Shown here piece after piece: positions 34,045 to 45,071 of a stretch of 64,000 bases of DNA (position 1 is the first letter of the stretch; the number at the start of each line of letters is the position of its first letter). A model generated the notes under the pieces. It made no database searches, was not told the DNA's origin, and was given only the letters and a program-made list of their open reading frames with translations. Source of the DNA: Ctenosaura bakeri (lineage: Eukaryota; Chordata; Lepidosauria; Squamata; Iguanidae); contig CAOLHI010000623.1 in the NCBI GenBank assembly GCA_948474755.1, forward strand, positions 248,001 through 312,000, written 5' to 3'. The position numbers and the translations under genes are program-made.

Positions 34045-35150
34045 TTGCAGTGCTTGTGCGATCATTTCGTCCTACAGGCCACGCTCGGGGCCATCTTGTT
34101 AAAAATTAAGAAAAGCTGGGCCCGCATTTCTCGGTTAAAGCCCGCCTTCCTCGCGCTCCAGGTGGCGCGTGCAGCCGCTTCCCGAGAGCTCTCTTTCCCT
34201 CGCGCCCGCGGTGCTTCGCCTCCAGCTGCGCCTGCCCAAAGGTCTCCCCTCCCCCCCCCAGGCCCGGCGTGCGAGCGAGCGAGCGAGCGGCGCACGTGCG
34301 AGGCGGGTCTCCTCTGAGGGCCGCGCGCGGGGAGGGAGGCGCTGGCCCCGCGCGCCCCGCCCCCGGCTCCTCCCACCGCGCGACTTCCTGACCGGCGGCA
34401 GGGCGCAGCGGGCGCGCTTCTCGTCGGCTGTGCGTTTGCCGCAGAAGGCGCCGCTGCTGCTGCCTCGCGCTCTGCCTGCTCCCCGTCCTCGTCATGCCGC
34501 GGCGGCTCCACGGGGCCCGGCCAGCGCTGCGCGGGGCGCCCGCCTGCGCCCTCCTCGTGCCCTCCTCCTTGGCGGCGCTGCTGCTGCTGCTGCTGCTGGT
34601 GCCGGTGCCCGGGGCGCTCAGCCTCGGCCTCTACGCGCCCGAGGACCCGCTGGCGGTGCTGTCGGCGGACACGCTGGAGCGGAGCGTCCTTAACTCCAGC
34701 AGCGCCTGGGTGGTCGAGTTCTACGCCTCCTGGTGCGGCCACTGCATCCGCTTTGCCCCCACCTGGAAGGAGCTGGCCCGGGACGTCAGGGGTAAGCGCC
34801 GCCCGGGGTGCTCGGAGGGCGAGCTGCGAAGGGGAGTCCCTTCAGGGTCCCGGGCGCGGACCCTGCGGTCCCCGCGTCCCCCGCCTTTCCCTCCCTCCCT
34901 CCCTCGGGGGTCTCCGCGGAAAGCACTCTTAGCGAGCTCAGAGGTGCTCTCTCCCTTGGCCGCGCTTTCGTAGACTTTTATTCGACCCTGGGAACTCCGT
35001 TGCCTCTCTCCTCCGGATGGGGCCCTGGCCCTGGGGGGAGTCTCCCATTGCAAAGAGGAGGTAAAACAAAAGAGCAGAGATCCAGAAGAGATGAACCGGC
35101 CAGGAGGCACAGCTGGGGTCGGGGGGGCAGGAGGGCGAGGGAGAGGTTAG
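34045..35150 (+). promoter_or_regulatory. QSOX1 CpG island promoter
   Basis: A sharp switch to very GC- and CpG-rich sequence surrounds exon 1. It contains a GC box (CCCCGCCCC at 34355-34363), a run of GCGA units (34271-34288) and an E-box with a hypoxia-response-like core (GCACGTGC, CACGTG at 34293-34298). No TATA box is seen, which fits a dispersed CpG-island start. The transcription start itself cannot be placed; the 5' UTR ends at 34493. Long open frames on either strand here come from GC richness. Confidence 0.75.
34494..34791 (+). CDS. QSOX1: QSOX1 exon 1: signal peptide and thioredoxin active site
   Basis: QSOX1 oxidises thiols to disulfides in the secretory pathway and outside the cell, using FAD and O2; electrons pass from an N-terminal thioredoxin domain to the Erv domain. 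The exon gives 99 codons plus 1 nt. Residues 1-44 form a signal peptide with a Leu core encoded by seven CTG codons (34578-34598). LYxPxDPLxxLxADT follows at 47-60, an N-S-S sequon at 67-69 and FYASWCGHC with the CxxC pair at 81/84. [11 protein letters not shown] (88-98) completes the helix. The ATG has G at -3. The donor is GTAAGC at 34792, phase 1. QSOX1 is preferred over QSOX2 because of the exon 2 residues (WRPA, LDCAE) and the YxPxDPL motif. Confidence 0.95.
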
Positions 35151-35184
35151 CGCCAGCCTCTGGTCTCTTTTCTTTCCCCTCTTG

Positions 35185-35315
35185 GGCCATTTCCGCACTA
35201 CACTCTTATAGCGCTATGATTCCGGCCGGCCCCTTCCTAAACTGCAAAACCCAGCATTCCATAGGACGTTGCAAGTGGAATCACAGCGCTTTAACAGGCT
35301 AGCGCGGAAATGGCC
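35185..35315. mobile_element. FB3 foldback element at the edge of the QSOX1 CpG island
   Basis: TTG on both sides. It lacks the CTTTCAACATCC block in the left arm. It lies about 390 bp downstream of the exon 1 donor. CpGs in TAGCGCTATG and AGCGCGGAAA are intact. Confidence 0.9.
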
Positions 35316-36322
35316 TTGGTGGAGCTAGACTAAGCCCTCAGCCTCAGGGGCAGCCTGTTGTCCCTCGCAGCACAATCCTGAGTGTGTTTACTTGGTAGGA
35401 TGTCTCTTTGTGTTTGGTGAGGGATTATTGCCCAGGGATTTGCATATGATTCCAGCTTTAAACGTTGCTGCCTACTCTCTTCTCGTTTATCCAATTTACC
35501 CCACACACTGGGGATGGAAACAGAAATACTCACTGCCGAATGGGCTCCTCCAACATGTAGAAGCCTTCCATTTAACTATGCCTGACATCCTTGGGTATCC
35601 AAACCAGAACCCCATGCTCAATCGGAGGGACCCTCAGCTTGGGGAGGAGAGCAGCTTCACAGTCCTTGAGGTTACAGAGAGAAAAAGAAAAAAAAAAACT
35701 TTTTAATACAAAAAATTAAAATGTGTACCAGTTGTCTCCTTGCCTTCGGTTGGTGCAAAGTATATAACAAGGGGCTTTGCAAGGGATGTTTGTAACACTT
35801 TTCCTCCTGCTTCCTTTCCCACATCTGTGCCTCATGCCCATAAACTCCCATGGCTCTCTGCTTCGTCAGTCCTGCCCTGCTGTGCACTCTTCCTGTGCCA
35901 GTGTCTTTTCTTGCTGTAATCTTGTCATCAGCTGTGCTGTTTCCACTAACCTGCATTTCTATCCCTGTCAGTAGAGACTCTGCATGCAATACATCATTGG
36001 TTCTTTGAAAGGAGAGCCTCTGGCACCACTTTATTTCTCTGCTTGCATAAGTTAGGGAAACAAGCTTTTTAACCATACCAGTGAGCTGTAACTTCCTCGT
36101 GCATCCAAGGTTTGAAACTGTGGTCAGTGGTTTTGAAATGGGCCAAAATACATTTGGTTTCTGTATCCTGGTTCATTTGGAAGGCCTTAACCATAGCCCT
36201 CTAAACATGGTTTCTCAGCGTGGAACAAGCAGCTGTAGCAGACTGCACAAAGCTGGTGTGTATCTTGATTTATTTAAGTGAGATTTGATTTTCCAAGCCT
36301 GGGGATAGTGTCTGTATAGCTA

Positions 36323-36900
36323 TAGGAGGCCTGTTGTATTTCTGAGGGATTTGTTCCAGGACCCCTTACAGATACGAAAAATTGCATGTTCTCAAGTTCC
36401 TGTGGAAAAAGTGGCATAGGGTCACAATGGAGGTCACCACTGCCATGGCCCTACAGAAGCTCCTCATTACTCTGTAAACGTTGCGGTGCTGATCCTGCTC
36501 GTACGTTCACAAGTGAGAGAACAGGGTTGGCACCACCACTCCAACAATCACAGAGCGATGAGCAGCTTCCAAAGGGACATGGCCACGGTGGTGGTGCCCA
36601 TCTTGCTTGTTTGTTTCTTCAAATCAGCCTCAAGCTTCAGGGAATAGTGATGGTGGTGGCAAGTGCGGTGTGGGCAAGTTCTCAGACACCACAAAAGACA
36701 CAAGCTCTCTTCCTGATTCCCCAACTCTGGGAAGTACATGAGACACCCAGTTTGCAAGGTGTAAGAATGTGTGCCAGGCACCCAGGCCTTGCCACTGCCT
36801 CCCCTGCACTGGATGTCAGCTAATTAAGTTTTTAAATATTTTTGCACTTTTCAGATTGCACTGGGTTAAATTTGCAAACCTGAGTTCACTGGGCCCACTG
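36323..36900 (+). mobile_element. Tc1/mariner (Tigger-like) non-autonomous element TgC
   Basis: Bounded by TA on both sides. The left end TAGGAGGCCTGTTGTATT and right end GGTTAAATTTGCAAACC... GGGCCCACTG are imperfect inverted repeats. The left part has the Tigger-type phrase TTTGTTCCAGGACCCC and GTTCTCAAGTTCC. No transposase frame. Confidence 0.65.
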
Positions 36901-38954
36901 TAGTTGTTTTAATTCTGTTCTCTTATCAGTTTCTGAGCTGAGTGCCTTTCATGCTGGCAGTGGGTGTCTCTTACACTGACAAACAATGGTTTCTAGGATG
37001 CTGTGCGTGTGTTGACAAAGATGTTAATCAGACTGTCACAAGATGTGCAGTACCAGTGGGCCCCTGGCTTTGATAGCTTTAGAAGAGGAGAAGGCAAACT
37101 TATAATACAAAAATGGGTCTGCAAATAGCCAGATGGGAGGCCCTGTTTCAGAGGCAGGCTACACCCAGTACCAGTGGCCAGGGTACAGGTTTTGCCTTCA
37201 GATCTGTCTCTGTCTTGACTTCCCTAAAGGCATCTGATCACAGCACTGTGGGGAATAGCATGCTAGACTAGCTGGGGCTTTGGTCTGAGGTGTCACACTT
37301 TTCGTTAAGGTGTTTTGACCAAGTATTTCCATCCAGCAGGCAGTTCTTCCATGTAACCTGCCTAATTTTTGCCTGCTCTGCACAGCTGTACTTTACGGAG
37401 CAATGTAACAAAAAACAGGTTCTTGCCCTGAGGAGTATACAGTCTGAATGTAGGCTTGGAGTGGGAGAGGACAGGCAGTTGAATGAAGGAGCAGCAAGCA
37501 TAACTTGGGGTGAATGGAAGCAAGTGTAGCTGCAGTCTCTGGCACTAACTTTTTGACTCTCAGTCTCTTAATTCTCCAACTGTTCTACTTTGCATCTTTT
37601 GCTGATAATCCCCTGCTGCTAGATGTTCTCCCTACCCTCTGTAAATCATTCTTTTGAATTCCTTTGTGTGAGATTCATGCAAGATACAGCTATGTGCCTC
37701 AGGCATGTCCATCAGGAGTTGATAGTGGTGTGCAAGCACTTAAGCATTTATTTGTGTCCAAGCAGTCTTTTCTTGGTATAGTCCCCCCTTCCCCAAAAGT
37801 TCTCTTGTGCTCTTGCCACAGTATTGTCTTTGCATAGCTCTAATCTGTTTCTGCATGGCTTCAGCAGGAGGAACTTGGGTCAATTCTGCGCTGCCTTTTA
37901 TGGTCTATGTACATGCTAAAGATGTACTAGCAACTCATTGTGTACTTTGTTATCTGGCTATAGTTAAGTTGCAAACAGCAGCCAAAAGCCCCCACCGTAC
38001 TGTATTTATCTTTATGTGAAGTGAGCCAGTTGTGTGTTGTTTAATGTGGTGAATTGTTCAACAGAGTATTATTGTAAAAAATGTATTCTGTAGAAAATCT
38101 TAACCACAAAACTACATGTTTTCTGCTTCCATGCATTTTAGTATGTTAGCACTTTCTACATGATTATTCCTGACATTGCTGATGGCATGGATTTTAAAAA
38201 ACACACGCACATAATAAATTTTCCTTGAGTCATTATTTAACACAAAACACTGGACTGTTAACTACTGTTTCCATTTTAAAAATCACTTTAATGTCGTTTC
38301 TCCCTCCCTTTCCTTAGGCTGTTGGTGGCTTTTCCTTATACTTAAACTGTGAGTTTCCACTTTAGCAAGCACTGGTTTGTTTAGTTGCCATTGGCTTTGA
38401 GGATTGCGATATGCTCTGCCTCTTGGCACATTATAAAATGTATTTTCACCATGTGTTTCCTAATCCTTTTGCTTTTGTCCCGGTTCATCAAGGGAAATGA
38501 ACGATTGTAGAGTTAAAGAACGCTTCAGCATGTAGGTCAGGACCCTTGTGTATAGATTACTTGAAGTTTTACATTCAGATATGATTGGCAGTGGAATTCT
38601 AAGGGGCAAGACTCCTTGCATGACAAGCAGCGCATGCTGAAATTCCCCCTTCTTACACAACCATTAAAGGTACACGAGCCCTCCAGTTTTTATTCTAGGA
38701 TCTGTAGATCATCTTCACAAAAGGGCCTTCTCTGCCTCACCAGTGTGGGGAAGAAGGTGTGGTAGGAACTCCTGAGCTATCTAACTTCAAGGAAGTACCA
38801 CCTAAATCCTTTTCTGATGAACTTCTGCCATTAGCTGTTTTCATTCATACAGCCCTTGGCCTCCTAAACTGGTGAGCTTAAATTCTAAGGAAAAATATAT
38901 AAATACTAGAAATATTGCATTTAAGAATGTTAGAATTATGTTTTCATATTATAG

Positions 38955-39092
38955 GGATGGGGAACTCATGACCTTCCAGATGTTGTTAGACTGTAGCTCC
39001 CTTCACTTGTAACTGGCATAGTCAATGAAGGGGGAAGGTAGGAGCTGAGGTTTAACAGCATCCAAAGAGCCACACATTCCCCACTGCTGTCT
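38955..39092. mobile_element. hAT-type foldback MITE
   Basis: GATGGGGAACTCATGACCTT, CCAGATGTTGTTAGACTG, mirrored at the right by TTTAACAGCATCCAAAGAGC and CATTCCCCACTGCTG. Same family as 24947 and 63217. Confidence 0.75.
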
Positions 39093-39234
39093 GTTGTACC
39101 TAAAGGGATCCTGTGGGTCAGTTCAAAATTACCAGGAAACTGTGTTCTCCTGTTCTGTGGGTGTGCTTGAGGCTCTCTTCCCTTAAGGCTATGTGGAAGA
39201 CCAGAAGCAAGTCACAGGGAATGTAGTGATGCTT

Positions 39235-39467
39235 TCTTGTTGTTGTGTACCTTCAAGATGTTTCTCACTTATGGCAACTGTAAAGCAACCCTATCACATG
39301 GTTTTTGTGAGAAGGTTTGCTCAGAGGTGGTTTGTCATTGCCTTCCTCTGAGGCTGAGAAAGTGTGACGTTCCCAAAGTCATCCAGTGGTTTCCATGGCA
39401 GAGTATGGATCCAACCTTGGTCTCCAGAGTCATAGTCCAGTGCTCAAGCCATTACACAAGACTGCCT
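39235..39467 (-). mobile_element. Sauria-type SINE
   Basis: Full reverse copy: TTGTTGTTGTGTACCTTCAA, TTGCCTTCCTCTGAGGCTGA, GTGGTTTCCATGGCAGAGTA, GTCTCCAGAGTCATAGTCC and the head end AGACTGCCTCT. Confidence 0.9.
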
Positions 39468-39675
39468 CTATAGTGATGCTTAGTCACAGATATATGAATT
39501 GAGGCTTGCAGTCTGAAGTACTCAGAGGCTCTGGGAGCAAATATACAATGTGGATATGATGTTTGTATTCCTATTTGCATTCCAGTACACTTGGGCATGT
39601 ACATCCCTTACTACTGCTCCTCTACTCTGGTTTATTGCAGGGAGCTGTGTCTGGATTTGTACTGTAATGTAAATA

Positions 39676-39876
39676 TGGTATAGTGCTTTGAGGTTGGACT
39701 TGGACACTGGGAGACCAGGCTTTGAATCGCTGCTCAGTCATGGAACCCAGTGGGTGACTCTTTTAGCTTTAAAGGAAGATAGTGGCAGACCTCTTCTGAA
39801 TAAATCTAGCCAAGAAAACTCTGGATTAGGGTCACCATAACTTGGAGTCAACTTGAAAGGCACATAGCAGCATAAT
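39676..39876 (+). mobile_element. Sauria-type SINE
   Basis: GGTATAGTGCTTTGAGGTTG head, GGGAGACCAGGCTTTGAATC, AGTGGGTGACTC, TAGCCAAGAAAACTC, tail GTCAACTTGAAAGGCACATA. It lies about 210 bp from an inverted copy. Confidence 0.9.
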
Positions 39877-40559
39877 TTGAATGCTTCTTATATCCTTGTT
39901 GTTTACATCATGCAGAAATTGCTTGGTTCACTTAATTTACCAGATGCTCTATACCAATCAGTGAGTGATCAAAGATCACTCCTACCATGAGCTGACTAGC
40001 TGGTCTCAAGGAAGATATTGTGTTTTAGCCTTTGTTTCCCATCACATTTCCTCTCCTTGTTTTTGCTGTGCGGAATACTACTGATCTACTTTATAGGGGG
40101 GTTGTAATCAGTACTGCAACAGCAGGTGTGATCTACTTTCAATAGTAGTTACAAAAGCATTCACCACAGATGCCATGGTGACTCCTAGTCTCAGTTTGGA
40201 GAGCCCAAGCCGGTAAGGATGTAACTTTAAAACTTCCCATTGTTATGCATACATTCTTAAGATAAGAGAAGTAGGAAGGTTCATGTGGGGATGGCACCAA
40301 CTACCTTCTTATCTTTGCCAGGCAGAATCTGTATTTTAGATCTCTCTTATTTTAATCTTTGTGCACAGGGAGGCAGATTAGCTCCTGATGGTTTATTTGA
40401 GCCTTGTACTTTATTTTTTATGCTGGGTTGGTATTGGCTTACTAGGTTTGCTGTGCTGGATTTCAGTGATCTGTTGACATTTCCCTTGTTCTGTTTTAAG
40501 AACTAGATATTTTAAAAGACCTTTAGTAACTGTAACAAAGTTTATTTGACCAAGGAATT

Positions 40560-41372
40560 CTGTACAGGCTTCCCTAATTTACATGACAGGTCAGGGACTG
40601 GAGCGCTAGCGGAAAACGGACTTGGTTGAAAAGTAGAATCTGTGTGCTGTACTGTAGGGAGCATGAAGAACTTGTGGAGGCTCACTGGGGACTGACGGAA
40701 GCACTGCTTGCAAAGTCAGCTAACGTAGTGCTTCCCCCCGCCTTAGCTTGCTTTGCAAGCAGTGTGTGTGTGTGTGAGCCATTCTGAACTAGTCTCCATA
40801 GGCAAGAAGAACTGATGAAAGAGTGGAACCTCCATCACATTAATGGAATTAGTCAGCCCTCCACATTTGTGGGTTTCACTTTTGTGGATTTGATTATTCA
40901 CAGATTATTTGCTGTCACCTCTGCTGCCTCCCTAGGCCATTTTTAACAGGGACGGCACGCCTCATGAGGCTGAGAAACTGTGAATGAGGCTTGTAAGTCC
41001 CTATTTAAAATGGTGTGGGGCAGCAGTGGAGGTGGCAGTAAGCCCTACCAGCCCCCCACTTCAACCTTGTGAAGGAACCCTGATGCCTCAGAGGAATCCA
41101 TGGTGGGTTGCATATGGTGATCATACTTTTTGTGTATGTTATTAAATATGGTTTGGGAGGGACTAGAGTTATTCACTAGAGTTATTCACTAACCTGCTAG
41201 GGCTAGGGGCACAGGATCCCCGTGAAAGTGGTTCTTCCACTTCCATGGGGGTCCTGTGCCCCTAGCCCTAGCGAATGTGGAGGTATGACTGTAGTCCTTA
41301 ATTTGGAAGCATCAGAAGAGTGAGTTGTCAGATAACAGGATGTCAAAAGGTAGGGGCTTCCTGTACTATCAG
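40560..41372 (-). mobile_element. TgB element, copy 2, interrupted by TgA
   Basis: Left ACAGGCTTCCCTAATTTACA is the reverse complement of the right end of the copy at 13368-13849. The right part (CTTAATTTGGAAGCATCAGA, GTTGTCAGATAACAGGATGT, GGGGCTTCCTGTA) matches its left end. TgA (40852-41292) is inserted between. Confidence 0.75.
40852..41292 (+). mobile_element. TgA element, copy 3, nested in TgB
   Basis: It starts GTCAGCCCTCCACATTTGTG after TTA and ends ...GGTATGACTG before TA. The interior is as in copy 1. It contains a local duplication, ACTAGAGTTATTCACTAGAG, and a second partial 3' end (GGGCACAGGATCCCCGTG). Confidence 0.8.
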
Positions 41373-41375
41373 TGC

Positions 41376-41475
41376 TTACCTGGGAGAATGTTCTGTTGAG
41401 CAGAATGGAATTTATTGCTGAGTAGACATGGATAGGATTTATTGCTGAGTAGACATGGATAGGATTGCACCTATC
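41376..41475. repeat. Squamate repeat fragment with internal 27-bp tandem duplication
   Basis: ATTGCTGAGTAGACATGGAT occurs twice, 27 bp apart (41411 and 41438), inside the common squamate motif ending AGGATTGCACC. Confidence 0.6.
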
Positions 41476-41808
41476 CAAGGGCTTAAATCTTCTAAGGTTC
41501 AGTATTATATAATAAAACAGAAATAAAACTCCCTTACGTGTACAGTATAGTTTCAGATTTGGCACTCATGAATTTGATTATTCAGATGTTATTTTATTTA
41601 TTAAAAAAAATCTTGCTCTATATGTTCCACTATGGAAAAAATATATTCTCTCTAGGAGTCTCTAGATCCTCCATTGTGGCTCTATGGCCCACTTCCACCA
41701 GAAGCTGACCATTGAATCATACTGGAGGACCTAGAGATTCTTAGGGAAGTGAGAGAGAAAAAGCATGTTCATTTTTATTTTTATTCATCTTTCCCCCCTC
41801 CCCACTTT

Positions 41809-41860
41809 AGTGGGAGTCTTGTGCCCCTAACCTTCGCAAAAGTGGAAGACTCATTGTATT
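41809..41860 (+). mobile_element. TgA 3' end fragment
   Basis: CCCACTTTAGTGGGAGTCTT, CCCCTAACCTTCGCAAAAGT, GGAAGACTCATTG then TA: the right terminus only. Confidence 0.65.
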
Positions 41861-42341
41861 TGTTTGAAAGAATAGTATTTTTTTTTATATCATAACAAGT
41901 TTGGCAAGAGGCAGTTGTTCTGGAGATCTTCATGTTGACAGCACTGTTGAAGGATGTGTGGCAGTTTGGTGGAGGGGGGATTCTCCTTTAGTTACTGAAA
42001 AGAGCACCTGTGTTTCTTGTTGAGCTGTGTTCATGTTCTAACTCTGTGCTGAGTCTGTTTTGTTGGTACTGTGGCCAAATGCAAAAGAGGGGAAAACTCC
42101 TATACCTTTAAAGTTGTGTAGAAGAGAATTGCAGCAGGTAAAACAGGTTGCTCACTGTGGAAAGATTTATGGGTTACTTATCTTTTTGAAAGGAAGGTAT
42201 TCTTATTGTCTGTTAAAGACTGTAGAATTACATGAATATTTATAATATTTATAATTTATTGGATTGTAAGAATTTAAAGGTAATTGCAGCCAAACAAATG
42301 TCAAAATTGTATGAAATTTACTGTGGTATTCCTAGCTGAAG

Positions 42342-42572
42342 AGTCAGTGTAGTATAGTGGTTTGAGCCTTGAACTATGACTCTGGAGACCAGGGTTTGAA
42401 CCGCTGCTCAGCCATTGCAATCCACTGGTTGACCTTGGGCAAGTCACACTCTCTCAGCCCCAGGGGAACAAAAAGGCAAGCCCCCATCTGAAGAATCTCA
42501 CCAAGAAAACTCTGTGTAACTTCAGCTTATATTACCATAAATCAGAAAGGACTGGAAAGCTCACAAGTATTG
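42342..42572 (+). mobile_element. Sauria-type SINE
   Basis: GTGTAGTATAGTGGTTTGAG head, ACTCTGGAGACCAGGGTTTG, GACCTTGGGCAAGTCACACT, CACCAAGAAAACTCTGTG, tail ATCAGAAAGGACTGG. Nearly full length. Confidence 0.9.
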
Positions 42573-43157
42573 TTGCAGGTTTCTGTGTTGTTCTGTCACA
42601 TGTTGCCAAAAAACTCTCAAAGAAGTTATGAAGTGCCCATATTGATAACAGTTAGTTTATCTGTTACTCTAACATGATACCTTGTGGAGAATTTCATCTG
42701 TTAAAATACCAGGCATTTATGTTGAAATTATGCCAATGCAATGCTTTTAGCAAATACCTGTTTTTCTTTGTTTGAAGAAGGCAGCAGTTTGATGTTGTCT
42801 AAAAACTTAGTTCTGGGATTCATTTATGCATTTGCATTTAATAAGTGATTTTCCTGAATTGCAGCATATTAGGGCTACAGGTGGAGGCTCATCCATCTGG
42901 AACATTCCCCGTTTCTTTCAACGGTCTTGCAGTATAGCCTTTTCACTGATTTATTCATATTCTCTGTGAATCAGAGCTGCTAGGATTACAGTTATCTGCT
43001 CAGCATTGCACTCATTGGAAGAAAGCTGGGATAGAAATATGAAACTCAAACTGTTTATTAATTCTTTATAAGTTGCAGCTCCAAGCACAATGACTGAGGA
43101 ATAAGCCCCACTGAGATTGACAGTATTTACTCCTGGGTTTCAAGAGCCATGTTGCAA

Positions 43158-43380
43158 GAGCTAGCATGCTGTAGTGGTTTGAGTGTTGAACTAGGGCTCT
43201 GGGAGGCAAGGGTTCAAAACCCTCTTTTGCCATGGAAACCCACTGGGTGGCTTTGGGCAACACCATTTTAGCTTCAGAGGAGGCCTATGACAAACGTATT
43301 CTGAATCAGTCTTGCCAATACAACTCTGCAGTAGGGTTACTGTAAGTCAGAAAGGACTTGAACATATACAACAGCAACAA
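43158..43380 (+). mobile_element. Sauria-type SINE
   Basis: GCTAGCATGCTGTAGTGGTT head with A-box-like sequence, AGGGTTCAAAACCC, ACCCACTGGGTGGCTTTGGG, tail AGAAAGGACTTGAACATATA and AACAGCAACAA. Confidence 0.9.
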
Positions 43381-43971
43381 ACTGTGCTTCAGATAGTATA
43401 TTATCTGAGTGCTCTGTACTCCCCTCCACACCAAAATTTGCTCCTGTTCATACAGAATGGTAGCTGTAGGTCTAATTTAAGAATTGGCATGTCCTTCATG
43501 CCAGTTAAGCACTGGTAGTGAGCTTCTTTATGGAGTGGCAAATTCCATAAGGGCATACGTTTGTATAACAGTTGTTTTTCTCTGCACCAGTATGTGTGTG
43601 TATGCTAATCACTGAGGTTTGTTTTTCTGCTCGGCTGCTGAAATAATTGTTTAAATGAGAAGACTGATGTAGGTACAAAACAGTTTTTCAACCTAGAGTA
43701 TAATCTGAATCAGAGGCATACAGACACAGCAGTCTTGCAAATAATTCTTCATAAGGGCTTGCCTCTGCACTTTATTCAAAGCTTTGAAGATGACTTTTGT
43801 CCCTGCTGTATGGAGAACTCTGGATGTTATGATCCAAAAATGTAACTTCTCCAATTTCTGATTCTGTTTGCATTATTCTCTTACTGCCCCCCACCTGCAA
43901 CTTGTGGTTTAATTCTTTCATTGGGTCTATACTGGAGCTTTGAATCTGTGGCTGGCAGCCCGCTAGACATA

Positions 43972-44130
43972 GACCATTTCCCCACGAGACTGTTATAGCG
44001 CAATGATTCCACTTTCAACATCCTATAGGATCCTGGAGTTTGCAGGATTGTGCAAACTGCAAACTCCAGGATTCCATAGGATGTTGAAAGTGGAATAATC
44101 GCCTTATAAGAGCGTAGTGCGGAAATGGCA
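43972..44130. mobile_element. FB3 foldback element
   Basis: GACCATTTCCCCACGAGACT ... GTGCGGAAATGGCA. The flanks ATA / ATC agree at two of three. Almost perfect central palindrome around TTGCAGGATTGTGCAA. Both arms read TGGAGTTTGC, a shared variant of TGGGGTTTGC. Confidence 0.9.
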
Positions 44131-45071
44131 ATCGTGTTCTGGTCATAGTCCATTTTTTCTGCCTGTTGGCCTTGAAGCCTAGTTTTGAACCAGATAAAAT
44201 CAGTGTTTTATCATATCGAAGCAGAAAGTCTTCATTCAGTTCATTAATTTTAATTATTTCCCTTTGTTCCTCCCTTAACTCTGAACAAAATGACTCTCAT
44301 AGACTGACACTGCAGTTATAGCATGTGCCATTTAAAAATGCTGTTTGAAGACTGTTGTTTTACAAGGCCACACTGTCAGAATGTGAGTAAGTAGATTTAT
44401 TATAACCACAGGTCATACATAACATGTACAACAATGTATTTTTTTAATTAGTGCAAATCTCATAGCTTGCTATATCCTGCTTTGTTATTAATTTTAAGTT
44501 TTTGGTATGTTGGATCTGGCAGTTCTTACAAGAGCTGAGTCACATTTGTAATTTTTATCTTTTTACAGAATGTGATGAACCTTAGGGGCGTGTGGCTTAG
44601 TAGAGCAGCCTCATAACAGAAGGTGTCTAATGTGATTGGCTCTCTGACTGAAGAACCCAACCTTAACCGGAGGGAAGGGCTGTGTGGGTGAATCAGCAGA
44701 ACAGATATATATACCAGGAACTGGATCTAGGAAAGGATTCCTTCAGTGAGATTCCAGGGAGAGTGTTGAGAGAGAGAGAGCTTGTCAAAGTATTAGTGTT
44801 GGTCTACTCAAGAGTCTAGAGAAAAAGACAGAGAAGAGACCAGACTAATGCTGAGTTAGGTCATAAGGTTTGGTCTGTACTTGGAAAAACAAGCCTATGA
44901 GTGGAAGGAAAGCCGAAGGCCTGTGAATGTATGGAACCTCTATGCCTATGTACGTGGAGTTCAATTCTGTGCTGTTTGAAATTATTTATTTACCCAGTGC
45001 ACTTCCCATGCAGTCCCAAATGCAGAACGTATGTTGCACATAAAACTCTAGAAAAATAGTTTTGTATTTTA

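Noticed and set aside
34062..34742. Long open frame (226 codons) on the - strand opposite QSOX1 exon 1
   Set aside because: Low-complexity, Ala/Arg/Gly/Gln-rich product caused by GC-rich CpG-island sequence antisense to a real coding exon. No domain or start context supports it.
34169..35302. Overlapping + strand open frames of 160-174 codons around exon 1
   Set aside because: They run through the 5' UTR and past the exon 1 donor, and reflect few stop codons in GC-rich DNA.
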